DNA of 64,000 nucleotides from Phytophthora sp. 'mugwort' (Eukaryota > Oomycota > Peronosporomycetes > Peronosporales > Peronosporaceae). The stretch is from positions 62,001-126,000 of the forward strand of contig JAUCEF010000004.1 of NCBI GenBank assembly GCA_033558025.1, given 5' to 3'. Shown here in pieces: positions 21,647 to 31,675 of this stretch. The first letter of the stretch is position 1. Each line of letters begins with the position of its first letter. The notes beneath the pieces are model-generated. The model was not told the DNA's origin. It ran no database searches and saw nothing but the letters and a program-made list of their open reading frames with translations. The position numbers and the translations under genes are program-made.

Positions 21647-22632
21647 ATGATGAACCGCGCGAAGTTGCTGCAACGCGCTGCCAAGGTTCGTAGCCGACAT
21701 TAGACCCGTATCCGCTGATCGCGACCGCTCTGCAGCCGCCGTGCAGCCGTCTTCAGCTGAAAGGCTGATTCATTGCCTGAGGATGGACCACCAAAATGCT
21801 AGAAAGACCAAATTCTGACGTCGGCATTTGTATTTACGATTTGTTCGTGCTGCTGCAGGTGGGCGCTGGAGCTCTGCTTGGGGGATCGGTGCTGACTGGC
21901 GTCACGGCCTTTAGTAGCGACCAGATCGAGGCGCTGCACTATGGCTTCGACCACCAGGGCCCGTTGTCCTCTTTCGACTACGCCAGCGTTCGTCGCGGCT
22001 ACCAGGTGTACCGCGAAGTGTGTGCGTCCTGCCATAGCCTGGACCGCATCTGCTTCCGTAACCTGGTGGGCGTGACTCACACAGAGGAGGAGCTTAAGGC
22101 CATAGCTGCCGACATTGACGTCGTTGACGGCCCCAACGACGAGGGTGAGATGTTTGAACGCCCTGGCAAGTTGTCGGACTCGCTACCCCGACCGTACCCG
22201 AACGACGAAGCTGCTGCCGCTGCCAATAACGGCGCCATCCCTCCTGATCTTTCGCTGGTGGTCAAATCGCGCCATGCTGGCGCTGATTACCTGTTTGCGC
22301 TGCTGACGGGCTATGTGGACCCGCCTGAGGGAACGGAGCTGCTACCCGGTCTTTACTACAACCCGTACTTCGGTGGTGGTGCCATTGCCATGGAGCGCCA
22401 GCTGCAGGACGGCCAGATCGAGTACGAAGATGGCACGCCGTGCACGACCTCACAGATGGCTAAGGATGTGTCAGTCTTCCTCGCGTGGGCCGCCGAGCCT
22501 GAGCACGACGTGCGGAAGAAGCAAGGCATGCAGGTGACCATCGCCCTGTTGGCGCTGTGCGCATTGACGGGCTACTACAAGCGCTTGAAATGGGCGCCGC
22601 TCAAGACCCGTAAAATCACCTACACCAAGTAA
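21647..22632 (+). CDS. CYC1: Cytochrome c1, complex III haem protein
   Basis: Membrane-anchored c-type cytochrome of the ubiquinol-cytochrome c reductase, passing electrons from the Rieske protein to cytochrome c in the intermembrane space. Exon 1 (21647-21685) encodes MMNRAKLLQRAAK, a basic presequence start; exon 2 is 21859-22632; the join is phase 0 and gives 270 residues. The 173-nt intron is long for this window. Haem attachment CASCH is at residues 68-72; the PPDLSLVVKSRHAG segment and the axial Met in GGGAIAMERQL are typical. One C-terminal membrane helix (VTIALLALCALTGYY) is followed by the basic KRLKWAPLKTRKITYTK tail. Kish is divergent upstream. An ATG at 21796 inside the intron would encode an implausible N-terminus. 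Confidence 0.94.
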
Positions 22633-23086
22633 GGCAGGAGGCTCCAATCGACGCACGTCGTGACGCGAGGCGGAGTTAACAAGGAGGTGCAGTAGTTCAG
22701 GCATGCGTCACGGACTTTCTTGCTGTGGTTTGTTCCTCGCGTCAGACGGATGGAGCGTTCAAGCGGCCTCTCTTGCTTTCCTCTCTCTCGAGAGGAGGTA
22801 GACAGAGATGCAGCGCCACCATGCATCGGGAGACTGACCGTCGAAACAGTAAAAATAAAGGAAAAGTGGCATGTGGTCCATTCTGACAGGAGGAGGTGAT
22901 GAAAAAGCAGCAGGACTTGAAAAAGATACACAGAAATGAACAACCAAGACTTTAGCGTTGCCTTGCACCACCAGCAAAAGAGTACTGTATATTGTTTGCT
23001 TAAGTACGAACTGAATGGCTGGCCACCTCGCTTTTGCTAGATAATACAGTAGTCGTTGCCCGTGCAGTAGTCACACAGAGACAGTC
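22633..23086. other. Intergenic region between cytochrome c1 and AC40
   Basis: About 450 bases; no gene or repeat recognised. Contains the 3' end of cytochrome c1 and the promoter of the polymerase subunit gene. Confidence 0.5.
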
Positions 23087-24281
23087 ATGGCCAAGTCCTC
23101 TAACGTAATCCGCGTGGGCCAGGACGCGCCGCACCAGGTGAGCACCCCGCTGTAAATACTGCGCCGTTGTGCGCGGCGTTTCTGTTGGTCTCTGCATCGT
23201 GTCTGACCATGTGAACTGCCGACCATCGATCAGCCCGATGTTGAGAGCGAGAGCAGCTACAGTTTTGTGGAGCAGTCCAAGCGCCAGGTGAAGGTCAAGA
23301 TTCAGAGCCTGACGGACGATGAGATCGTGTTCGACCTCATTGGCGTGGATGCTGCCATCGCCAACGCGTTGCGCCGCATTCTGCTCGCCGAAGTGCCCAC
23401 CATGGCCATTGAGCATGTGTACACCTGGAACAACTCATCCATCATTCAGGACGAGGTGCTGGCCCACCGACTGGGCCTCGTACCGCTCAACGTGGACCCG
23501 CGCGAGTTTCAGGCCTTCCCGGACAACGAAGAGGCTGAGGCCACCGACGAGAACACCATCGTCTTCAAGCTCGACGTCACCTGCAAGTTTGACCCCGAGC
23601 ACCCGAAGGACCCGACTAAGGCGATTCACTCTTCCGGTACGCTTTATTATTTTGCGGAGCTTTATTGATTGCGTCGCTCATCGCGCTGACTTTTATTTTG
23701 TAGTTTACTCGCGCGATCTCGAGTGGGTGCCACAGGGGAACCAGGAGGAGCGTTTCGGTTCGATCCGTCCCGTACATGAAGACATTTTGATCGCGAAGAT
23801 GCGACCAGGTCAGAGTATTGCACTGGAGGCGCATTGCCGCAAGGGCGTGGGCAAGGACCACGCCAAATTTTCCCCCGTGGCCACGGCGTCGTACCGCCTA
23901 ATGCCCAAGGTGGAGCTAATGGAGAAGGTGGAGGGCGCCGATGCGAAGCGCCTAGTGGATGAGTGCCGGATGGGCCTGTTTGACATTGAAGACATAGGCG
24001 GCGTCCCGACTGCTGTTGTGAAGGACCAGCGCGCATGCACCATGTGCCGGAACTGCATTCGTGAGCCTGGCTGGAACGAGAAGATCCGTCTCGGACGTCA
24101 GAGCGACCATTTCATCTTTAGCGTCGAGTCTGTGGGTATGATCAAGCCCGAGGAGCTGCTGCTTGAGGCTCTCAATGTGCTCGCTGAGAAGTGCAGCGTC
24201 GCATTAGAGTCGTTCACGCGAGTGGACGAGGACGAGGAAATGGGCGAGGAGGAGGAGGAGGAAGAAGAGCAGGAAGAGTAG
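23087..24281 (+). CDS. POLR1C: RNA polymerase I and III subunit AC40 (RPAC1/POLR1C)
   Basis: Alpha-like assembly subunit shared by nuclear RNA polymerases I and III, pairing with AC19. Exons 23087-23137, 23234-23636 and 23704-24281 join in frame to 343 residues, the normal size. The dimerisation domain has DAAIANALRRILLAEVPTMA and DEVLAHRLGLVPL; the central segment carries PVHEDILIAKMRPGQ and GKDHAKFSPVATASYRLMP, which separates AC40 from Rpb3. A Cys motif C-x2-C-x2-C at 24036-24056 (ACTMCRNCIRE) recalls the ferredoxin-like cysteines of archaeal Rpo3; the fungal and animal proteins usually lack it. The C-terminus ends in a Glu run. The 5' exon MAKSSNVIRVGQDAPHQ is inferred from its phase-0 splice. 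Confidence 0.94.
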
Positions 24282-24544
24282 ACTGACCATAGAAGATTGT
24301 TTGGGGCCGAAAGCTTTGACGACTGAATATATGCATGCATACCACTATTCGCTCTCTCGTGGCCTCTCACCTGAAGGGATACCGTAGCTCAAATACACTA
24401 CCTGGAGTCTCACTGTCTTGTTGCAATCTTGCGTAGTCTTTTTAGCATCGTCTCTGTGTCGCAGCAGGCCTCGCTTCTTATTTAAGGTCACTGCGCGCGG
24501 TCAGGAGGCAAATAGGTATCCAGCCCCAGAACTCTCGTCGCAGT

Positions 24545-24682
24545 CTAGTTCTCCTTATTGAGAAACACTGAGGCGGCGCGGATGCTCATGAAGACGAGCG
24601 CAATCTTGGATAAGTCCCAGACAACGGCCTTCATCTGCTTGGTGGTGTCCACCTGCGGTTTCTTCTTCTTAAGCATGAACAT
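24545..24682 (-). CDS. Small single-span protein, possibly Tom5-like
   Basis: Intronless 45-residue frame starting MFMLKKKKPQVDTTKQMK and ending RAASVFLNKEN. A Lys-rich cytosolic-type start is followed by one membrane-length helix at about residues 22-42 (VWDLSKIALVFMSIRAASVF). Size, tail-anchored layout and the L-x2-I-R-x3-VFL-x-K end loosely resemble Tom5 of the mitochondrial outer-membrane translocase, but the match is weak. The frame is too short for usual gene finders. It lies convergent to AC40, 263 bases away, at the edge of the gene-rich block. That it is a gene rests on composition and a sensible protein layout; the Tom5 link is inference. Confidence 0.45.
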   Translation of the reverse strand: MFMLKKKKPQVDTTKQMKAVVWDLSKIALVFMSIRAASVFLNKEN

Positions 24683-25350
24683 TTTGGCAGGCTGGAGACA
24701 CGGGAGCGTGCGGTGGCGTTCGAGGGATGACAGGTAGCGAGTGCTGCGGCGTGAAGTGCCACACCAATTGTACCAAAACTAATGTGGTCTACATTATGTA
24801 TCGTACAAAACTTAGGTGGCGCACACTAGCGGATGCTTGCCCAGGAAAAAGTCAATTAGCCGGTCTGCTACCGTCTTACCCGCATATTAGACATAGCAGT
24901 TCTAAACGAATACAACGCTGATCGTGTTCTCTATTCGTATATAACGTATATGTGCTATTCGTCGAACAGCTTGCTGAAGTCTGGAGAAAACCTCGGCGGT
25001 GGGTCCTGGAATCTAGCTTGGTGGTTTAGGCTTAACCCTCCTAACCCTCCTGTACAACCGGCTTGAGTTCCAACCCGCCTGCGTACAGTTCACGATGTGT
25101 ATTTGTAATGGGTATTTTCATTCTCCGGTGCTGCGTTGTAAACGGCGGCTTTGTTGATCATTTCGCTTTTATATGTCGAGGCATTGTCTTGGAAGTGCTC
25201 AAAAGATTAATGTAGTGCGAGTTAGACAACGTATCCATCTACCTTCACTGTGAAATACGACCCCGAGCGAGCCAGAAATACTGCTGTCGTGAGATTTTCT
25301 ACTGTGTACGAAAACTTGGACAAGAACTTGTTTTTAGTATAAAACAGTAG
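24683..25350. other. Gap at the start of the repeat-rich block
   Basis: About 670 bases with no assignable frame. A short pentuple (taaccctcc repeated) occurs near 25031. Beyond this point I see no intact housekeeping gene. Confidence 0.4.
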
Positions 25351-26680
25351 TTATCTCAATGTTCCATGTGTGCATATGAGCAGCAATGTAAGCTCCAATC
25401 CACCAGGCGCTTTTGTCCCGTTACGAATTCCAACCAAGTAGTCATCGTCAAAGAGACCATCCAAGCCAGCCATTGTCTCCATGTAGCTCGTCAGTACCGT
25501 CGAGGACTCACATAGGGGCGTACCAATGCCGTGCCCAAGACAGCACAACAAGCTGGACGTGCGGTCATCCGGCAAGTACTACAATGGTGCTGCAATAGCC
25601 AATTGCTCCCTGTCATCAGCTTCAGTAAGATGTATTGCTCATTCCAGTGGTTCATGTCGACGTCTGTAGCGAAAAGGTCACGCAGCGGTGGTTGAACGCT
25701 TCAATATCGAAGCCTTGCGTAGGAACCAAGCTGCACAGCGTAAAAGTTCGCTTTATGCTGGCTGCATCCTTTGTTGCAACCCAATCAAGCGTCCACTGTG
25801 CTAAAGTAGCGTAGCGAGGTACTGTCGGGTTTCCCGCCTTTGTCTGCAGCAATGTGTCCTCCAGGGCTCTGCTGAGATAATCGTCAAACCGGTCTCTGTA
25901 GTACTCCTGGTAACTTCTGTTGACTGCGACGCCAAGTGGTTGTAGGTCAAGTTCGGCGGTACAATTAGTTCAAAAATGTTGTACGCTTCAAGTCGTTTGG
26001 ATTCAGCAAGCTTCATATGATAACGGTAAGAGTCAGTGAGGTACAGCACCGGCTCGCGATAAAGTTGTGTCTCCATCCTACCGCACAGTACCTGCCGAGC
26101 ATGGTCCAGGCGAATGTCAGCATTCCACATGCCAGTAGGATTGACGTCGACCATAAAACTGGGCGGCGAGGACGATTAGTTTTTCAGTTGGGAGAAGAGA
26201 AGATGCGGGGTCAGTACCTTGCCCTCTACAGTGATCGTGAAGGTTGCGGTGAAACGTCGATGGCTCGAACCGGCGCGTGGTTCCCGTGAAGTTTTGTTCG
26301 GAACCTTCACGGGAACCACGCGCCGTGATCATTGACTGGGGCTCCTTTTTGAAGTACCGAGGCACCTGATCCATGTTAATGATTTTGCTGGGCTTGATGC
26401 TGCGCGTCTCAATGAGGTGCTGTGCCTGTTGAATGAAATCACGACAGATTTGCGGGGCTTCAGTGGGAAGGCATCGTGACATTGTCTGCCTGCGGGAGAC
26501 AAAGCTCCGGCGTCGCTTGAACCTGGCGAGCCAGCATGAAGAAGCATCAAAGCCTTCGGTCTCACCACCGTGCATTGAATGATATATATTCTTGACCTGC
26601 AAACGAATGTACGCGTCCTTCACGAGAGGTCCCTTTGCATTACGAGCCGTAACCCATTGGAAAAGCCGCTCGCATGACTA
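25351..26680 (-). pseudogene. Decayed pogo/Tigger-like transposase, family A
   Basis: DDE transposase on the minus strand with the family order partly legible. From the start: a DNA-binding part (SCWLARFKRRRSFVSRRQT), PQICRDFIQQAQHLIETRSI, the first Asp motif KIINMDQVPRYF, later VLYLTDSYRYHMKLAESKR, LIVPPNLTYN, then LLQTKAGNPTVPRYATLAQ and a tail with GLDGLFDDDYLVG. Frames change around 26120 and 25850, and a 20-base inverted repeat interrupts the frame at 26272-26324. Fragments with the same wording recur at 34775-34944 and 38867-39797, so this is a repeat family. The usual DET core is DQV here. Not functional. Terminal repeats not found. Confidence 0.72.
26272..26324. repeat. 20-base perfect inverted repeat inside a transposase frame
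   Basis: Arms 26272-26291 (GGCGCGTGGTTCCCGTGAAG) and 26305-26324 are exact complements with 13 bases between. It lies within the otherwise open transposase frame, suggesting a local inverted duplication of the coding sequence rather than a separate element. Confidence 0.85.
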
Positions 26681-26763
26681 CTTATGTAATATCTAACCTA
26701 CTTATGTAACAGGGAGGGTCCCGAGTTATGGGCGAAGCAGGGCTTGCCAAATATGGAATTTGA

Positions 26764-27492
26764 AAGTACAATCTCAAACAATATCAAGGTACATATGGTG
26801 ATTACTGCGGCATCTGGTGCATGTTCTGGCTGTATTGCAGACAGAACAAAAAGATGAGACTATTGAGCCGATTCAAAGACTTGAATTTAAATAATAAATC
26901 AGTCATGAAATTTAATCATGACGCTCAAAGAATTACGGTTTTGTCTGCAATCCTAGGGCAAACTCAAAAGATCCTTCAAGACAGTACTCTATCTTTTACT
27001 AGTGTTGAGTGGTTCTGGTGCTACGCTCCATCTTCATCCTGAATCGTATGCGAAAGCTCTCCGAACTCAACATTCTGGCAAAGAAACGCGGTTGACTATC
27101 ACAAAGAAAGAGATTGGCTATCCTTTTAATCACGAGCAAGGAGAGGGCATGCATGGTATCGGCATTTATGATTCTCATATCGATGGTTAGAACGGGGGCG
27201 GCTGAGCATAAGGGATGCTAAGAGTGGAGCCAAACGTGCTCTCGCCTATACAAAGCGCAAGGGTACCCTTACTGATGCAGTCGATGCTGGAGAGAGTTAT
27301 CTGCTCGCTAAGACTACTAAGCCTGATAATGGTGATTTAATCAAATCGATTCGTGGTGAGATTCGTCGCCGCTATGGAGTAGGCATTGTCAAGACAAAGT
27401 CTAAGAGTTTTGCAAAGTGGTCTCAGCAGGCGAAGGATCACATATCTAAAATGCGTGCTATGAAGAAGACTAGAGGTAGTTTTAGGATGTGA
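26764..27492 (+). pseudogene. Fragment resembling a Polinton/Maverick-type virus-like element
   Basis: Two or three short frames in a row. The first (26764-27042) reads KQYQGTYGDYCGIWCMFWLY, similar to the C-terminal catalytic-Cys part of adenain-type cysteine proteases, which occur in Polintons and relatives; the following NLNNKSVMKFN fits the residues after it. The second (27002-27190, overlapping) reads GSGATLHLHPESYAKALRTQ and GEGMHGIGIYDS, and the third (about 27176-27492) is basic with GTLTDAVDAGESYLLAKTT and ends KMRAMKKTRGSFRM; these resemble small basic virion-type proteins of such elements. Stops and frame changes separate the parts and the protease lacks its N-terminal half with the His. 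No polymerase, integrase or capsid gene was seen nearby. Family assignment is inference. Confidence 0.42.
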
Positions 27493-28299
27493 TGTAAAAT
27501 GTGTAGCGGTAGCCAACTTATTGTTTGGTCGCAGCAATAGTATGATCGACACCGAAGTATCGGCCCATGACCACTTGGTGTAGTGGTACGGCCATATACT
27601 AGGTACGGATCGTACCTAGGAGAGAGGCATGGCTTGAGGACCACCATTGAGAAGCCGGTGACTTCAGGGATGCAATAATTAGACAGTTTACAGTACGTAG
27701 GAACTTATGAGCATGTTAGAGTAGGCCAGCTCCACTAGACGAAGTCGGCGGGAGATGCGAGTAGCAACTTGATGGTTCTTGAGGGCCGCTTTCATTTGAT
27801 CTTCAACCTTGTGCCATCCCCGTATAATATCTACCGGTACGTCGTGCGTGGCACTGAAAACAGCAAAACCGTGACCTTTGACTCCTTTCTGGTAGTCAGC
27901 AAGAACCGCAAGTTTCTCGTTGATACTGTAGCTCCGACGCTAGCTGCTCATTGTTGCTCTAGTTGTAGAATGATAAGCAAAACGCAGAGTCTAAGTGAAA
28001 CGTAAGTGAATGGCTCCGGGCTCTTGGAGGTGCTGACTGGCTACCGGTAGTTCATGTATTGAACCATGTGTTATATTAAAGAGGTGGCCAAAATGAGGGT
28101 TGCCTTCCGTTTGAGCGAAATGCACAGTCTCTTAAGAGCACCTATGTCTAATATGCGGGGTAAGCCAGTAGCAGCACTTGCCGACGGCGTTCAAAAATGT
28201 TGGCAATAAATCGGACAAACTATAACAGATCCGAGTAGTCCGTTGTTTCAGGTATATTTCAAGGTTGAAGTGGGTCCTGCACCAATGATGTTGTGCTTT
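27493..28299. other. Unassigned sequence
   Basis: About 800 bases. A short palindrome, CTAGGTACG/CGTACCTAG, lies at 27599-27619. A frame on the plus strand at 27769-28005 is open but unrecognised. Confidence 0.35.
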
Positions 28300-28580
28300 G
28301 GATCCTCTATCCAAACATATCACTCTAAGTCGACCTATACCAATTGGTATAGGACGCCTTAGAGTGATATGTTTTGGTCGGCCTAAAACCGACCTATTCA
28401 TATCCTCTATCCCAAACATATCACTCTAAGGCAACCTATACCAATTGGTATACTTTAAGGCGACCTATACCAATTGGTATAGGTCGACTTGGTATAGGTC
28501 GACTTAGTGATATGTTTTGGATAGAGGATCCGAATAGGTCGGATTTAGGCCGACCTATGCTAATTGGTATAGGTCGACTT
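28300..28580. repeat. Nested inverted-repeat (foldback) element
   Basis: Outer arms at 28300-28342 and 28491-28531 are near-complements (about 40 bases, small gaps), both ending in GGATCCTCTATCC-type sequence. Inside and just outside are four copies of the 20-base palindrome CCTATACCAATTGGTATAGG or a variant, at 28334-28353, 28435-28452 (truncated), 28464-28483 and 28554-28573, with the motif ACATATCACT repeated in both orientations. It could be nested insertions of one short palindromic MITE. No coding capacity. Confidence 0.85.
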
Positions 28581-28619
28581 AAAGTGATATTTTTTAGGCC
28601 GGGGTATTCAGTATGCTGT

Positions 28620-29729
28620 GTAGCTTAGAGCGACCTCGTCAGTGAAGGGTAGGACTATCGTCATAGAGCATACATAGAGCATATAATGACGAATGAAACA
28701 TATAAATGTGTTATAGATTTTCAAGAGCGTAGCCACTTTTGAAACGCGACGTGAGCAGGATGGCGCGCGGGGCGCCGGATCTCTCAAAGCAGCACGCCTC
28801 TCTGCGCCCAAATTAAATATTTCAGGACCAACCGTAAAACTATCTCACGGTAATCCGGGAGCGCTGATTGACTATTTATATTGAAACTGTCGACTAATGC
28901 ACAGCGAGGTGTTTTTACTGACACAACAACTTCGTATCGTCCTCGCACCTCGGCAACTATAAATACACGTAGTTCTTTATAACCTCGACTGCTTACTTCT
29001 TACTATCATGGAGCGTGGAAAGATCGATCTCCTGATCAGGTATGGTCGACAGACTATCAATATACGTGATATCTTTGCAACAGCGCTTCTCAGCACGGCG
29101 TTGCTTCGACGTTATCGTATTACGCATGTAGAAAGATGCACCGGCATATGAGATGCACCTTGATATCCACCAATCACATCGATCAGCCCACAATAACGTG
29201 AAACGCATATAGAGAGCTGCAGCCCTGGCCCCCTCCACAACTGATACTAATTTCCCGCCTATCGCCGGCCTCCAGCATACGCAGCTTGAAGCGGCGCGCC
29301 GGCCCACAAACCCAGCAGGTTCTCCCGCCTCATTTCGGCCACGCGGCGAACGAGGGTCGCCGCTGGATAGATGTCATAGCGGAAGTGGCGTGTGCTACAC
29401 GGCAGGTGCTCGCAACAGTCGCCAAGTTCGCGCAGAAGCGTGCCCATTTTTTAATCTGCGTATCAGCGTATAATCTCCCAAACGGCTATAAGAAGTGTGA
29501 CTTACAGGTAGATGACGACTGCCTCTGCTGCCTCGTTAGTGGACGAGCTGCATAATTGTCTCTAATAGGACCAGTGTCTACTGCTGTAGACTATACTCAC
29601 GAGTTCGATAGCAATTTTGATCTCAACCTTGACGGCGTCGTTGAGGAACCGTAGTTTAGCTTCCTCCAAGTATTTATACAAACATTTTCTTTTAAAGGCT
29701 TTTTTTTATGAACATGGGGTGCATCTTTC
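28620..29729. other. Unassigned sequence
   Basis: About 1.1 kb of mixed composition. Open frames on both strands around 28993-29555 do not resemble known proteins and lack codon bias of the housekeeping genes here. Confidence 0.35.
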
Positions 29730-31461
29730 TACTCCCTCTGGTTGGAAAAGATTGCAATGCAAAACAGATGTTGAACTCTAGTTTCTCCTGTGGGCTCGCT
29801 TGTCGGGATCTGATAGGGAGAATCGACGCGGTTTGATCGCCGCTACCGGACACCGTTTTGAGCGCGAAGAAAATCCAACAAACAAGAAAGTTATGGACGA
29901 AAGTGTGCGTCTCAGCATGCCATTCATTGATCAATTTGCACCTTCTTGATCCCCTGTCACCATCAGTCTCCTCCACCATGTCCCGCCCTATGAAGCCCAA
30001 CCTGACCACGAGAGAGCGACAATACGTGGTGATCTTCCTGCTGATGCACGGCGAGAGAGGCCAGTTTGATGGCGGTGTCTTGCGCGACGCAGCTGAGGAG
30101 TTTGGTGTCCACACGACTACCGTCAGCCGCATTTGGTCTCGATTTGAGACGACGTATGCCAGCGAAGGAATTGCCGGCGTTGCTATACGGATCAATGGCA
30201 CGTCGGGGCGGCACAAGCTGGACAAGAAGAAGCTGTTGGAGCGCGTTGCCGCTATCCCTCTTCGGCGGCGCATGACGCATCGGTGCCTCGCCGAAGAGCC
30301 TTGCGTCTCCCGCGCCGTCGTACGAGATGCTGTGGCCCAAGGAAGCCTTCTACGCCACTCGAGCACGATCCACCCGCTGCTGACGAAGACGAACAAGCTC
30401 GCCCACCTAAGCCACGCCGTCCGCCATGTCGTTCACGGGCCATACGGCCTCCACTTCCCGCCCATCTACAACGTCATGCTTGTGGATGAGCGGTGGTTCA
30501 ATGAGGACACCGACAAGAAGACTTTCTATGTGTTGCCTGGGGAGACTGTGCCACACCGTGAGCGCAAAGCAAGCACTTTATTGGCAAGACCATGATTCTT
30601 GCTGCAGTTGCTAGACCTCGGTAAGTCTGTACGCCAAGCTTTGGTTGTTATTTGATCCTCTAACATTTTATGATTTAATTTGTACAGATATGAAAAAATG
30701 GAGAGGTTTATTTGATGGCAAAACTGGCATTTGGGACTTTACGAAGCGGACAGAAGCGCAGCGTACCAGCCAGAATCGTCCAGCTGGCACGTTGGAGACG
30801 AAGAACCTGGAGTCCGTGAACAGAGAGGTCTACAAACGCTATCTGTTGCAGAACATTATCCCAGCAATTAAGACCAAGTGGTCTGCATCTGAGAAAGGAT
30901 GCCTATCCAAGACAACGTCACACCGCACTGCAAAAAAACGCCGACATCTTAGCCGCTGGACTGGCTGACAGCTGGAACATCCGCCTTACCTTCCAGCCGG
31001 CAAACTCACCCGATCTCAACACCCTGGATTTGGGATACTTCACTTCTATCCAGGCTTTCCAGTACCAAGAAGATTGCTACATTGATCAACTAGTACAGGC
31101 AGTAAGGAAGTCGTACGCAGCACTCAAAGTAGAGATACTAGACAACATATTCCTCACCTTGCAGAAGGTTATGGACTGTGTGATGAAAGTAGGCGGGGCT
31201 AATGATTACAAGCTACCACACATGGGCAAAACCAAGTTGAAGCGCCAAGGAAAGCATCCACATTCATTCCCATGTGGGCATGGAGATTTCTCGACACACT
31301 GTTGCAGTTCTTCATGAAGGTGTTGTAATTGATGTATAAATGCAAACAGTTTTTTTCTTTTGTTATACCACTTACATATATATATTTTTTTAATAAAGAC
31401 TCACAGTGCTGGACCCTTGTGGATAGTCCATTTTTGCAATCATTTGAGCCCGGAGGAAGTA
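29730..31461 (+). mobile_element. Mariner-like element with Stowaway-type ends
   Basis: The element appears bounded by TA dinucleotides at 29730-29731 and 31460-31461. Its ends are imperfect inverted repeats: TACTCCCTCTGGTTGG on the left and, read inward from the right, TACTTCCTCCGGGCTC. These resemble the CTCCCTCCG termini shared by plant-type mariner and Stowaway elements. Size about 1.73 kb. It contains a decayed transposase on the plus strand. The boundary call is from the TA and end similarity seen by eye. Confidence 0.65.
29978..31317 (+). pseudogene. Mariner-like transposase, frameshifted
   Basis: Starts at an ATG (MSRPMKPNLTTRERQYVV) with a helix-turn-helix region (LRDAAEEFGVHTTTVSRIW) as in plant-type mariner transposases. 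The first catalytic motif reads YNVMLVDERWFNED at about 30468-30510. A frameshift near 30560 is followed by VNREVYKRYLLQNIIPAIK; the second Asp region near 30905-30920 is in yet another frame; the third, NSPDLNTLDLGYF near 31005-31040, and VMKVGGANDYKLPHM near 31180 complete the order. At least three breaks make it inactive, but most residues survive, so decay is fairly recent compared with other copies in the window. Confidence 0.8.
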
Positions 31462-31675
31462 CATGCGAAGTACGGTACGGTTTGAACAAAAACAAGTCAA
31501 TTTTCCAGAAATATGTTCGGGCCCACCGAAACGTTTGGGCATGCCGGTCGGAGTTGTGTCAATGGAGCGTTAGTTTGTCCCAAAAAGGTAAATCTACGCG
31601 GAAACGCAAAATTAATGTCTAGCTCGTTAGTGCTACGAACCTCACTCACTGTCCCAGTTGCGACGCCGTTAGGGG

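Noticed and set aside
21796..21858. ATG upstream in frame with cytochrome c1 main exon
   Set aside because: Would give a non-targeting N-terminus; a 5' exon with basic presequence and proper splice sites fits better.
25030..25060. Telomere-like TAACCCTCC repeat
   Set aside because: Only about two units, not matching the TTTAGGG-type repeat, and internal to repeat debris.
27545..27640. tRNA-like string TGGTGTAGTGGTA resembling a tRNA A box
   Set aside because: No matching B box (GGTTCRANTCC) or cloverleaf arms follow within the right distance.
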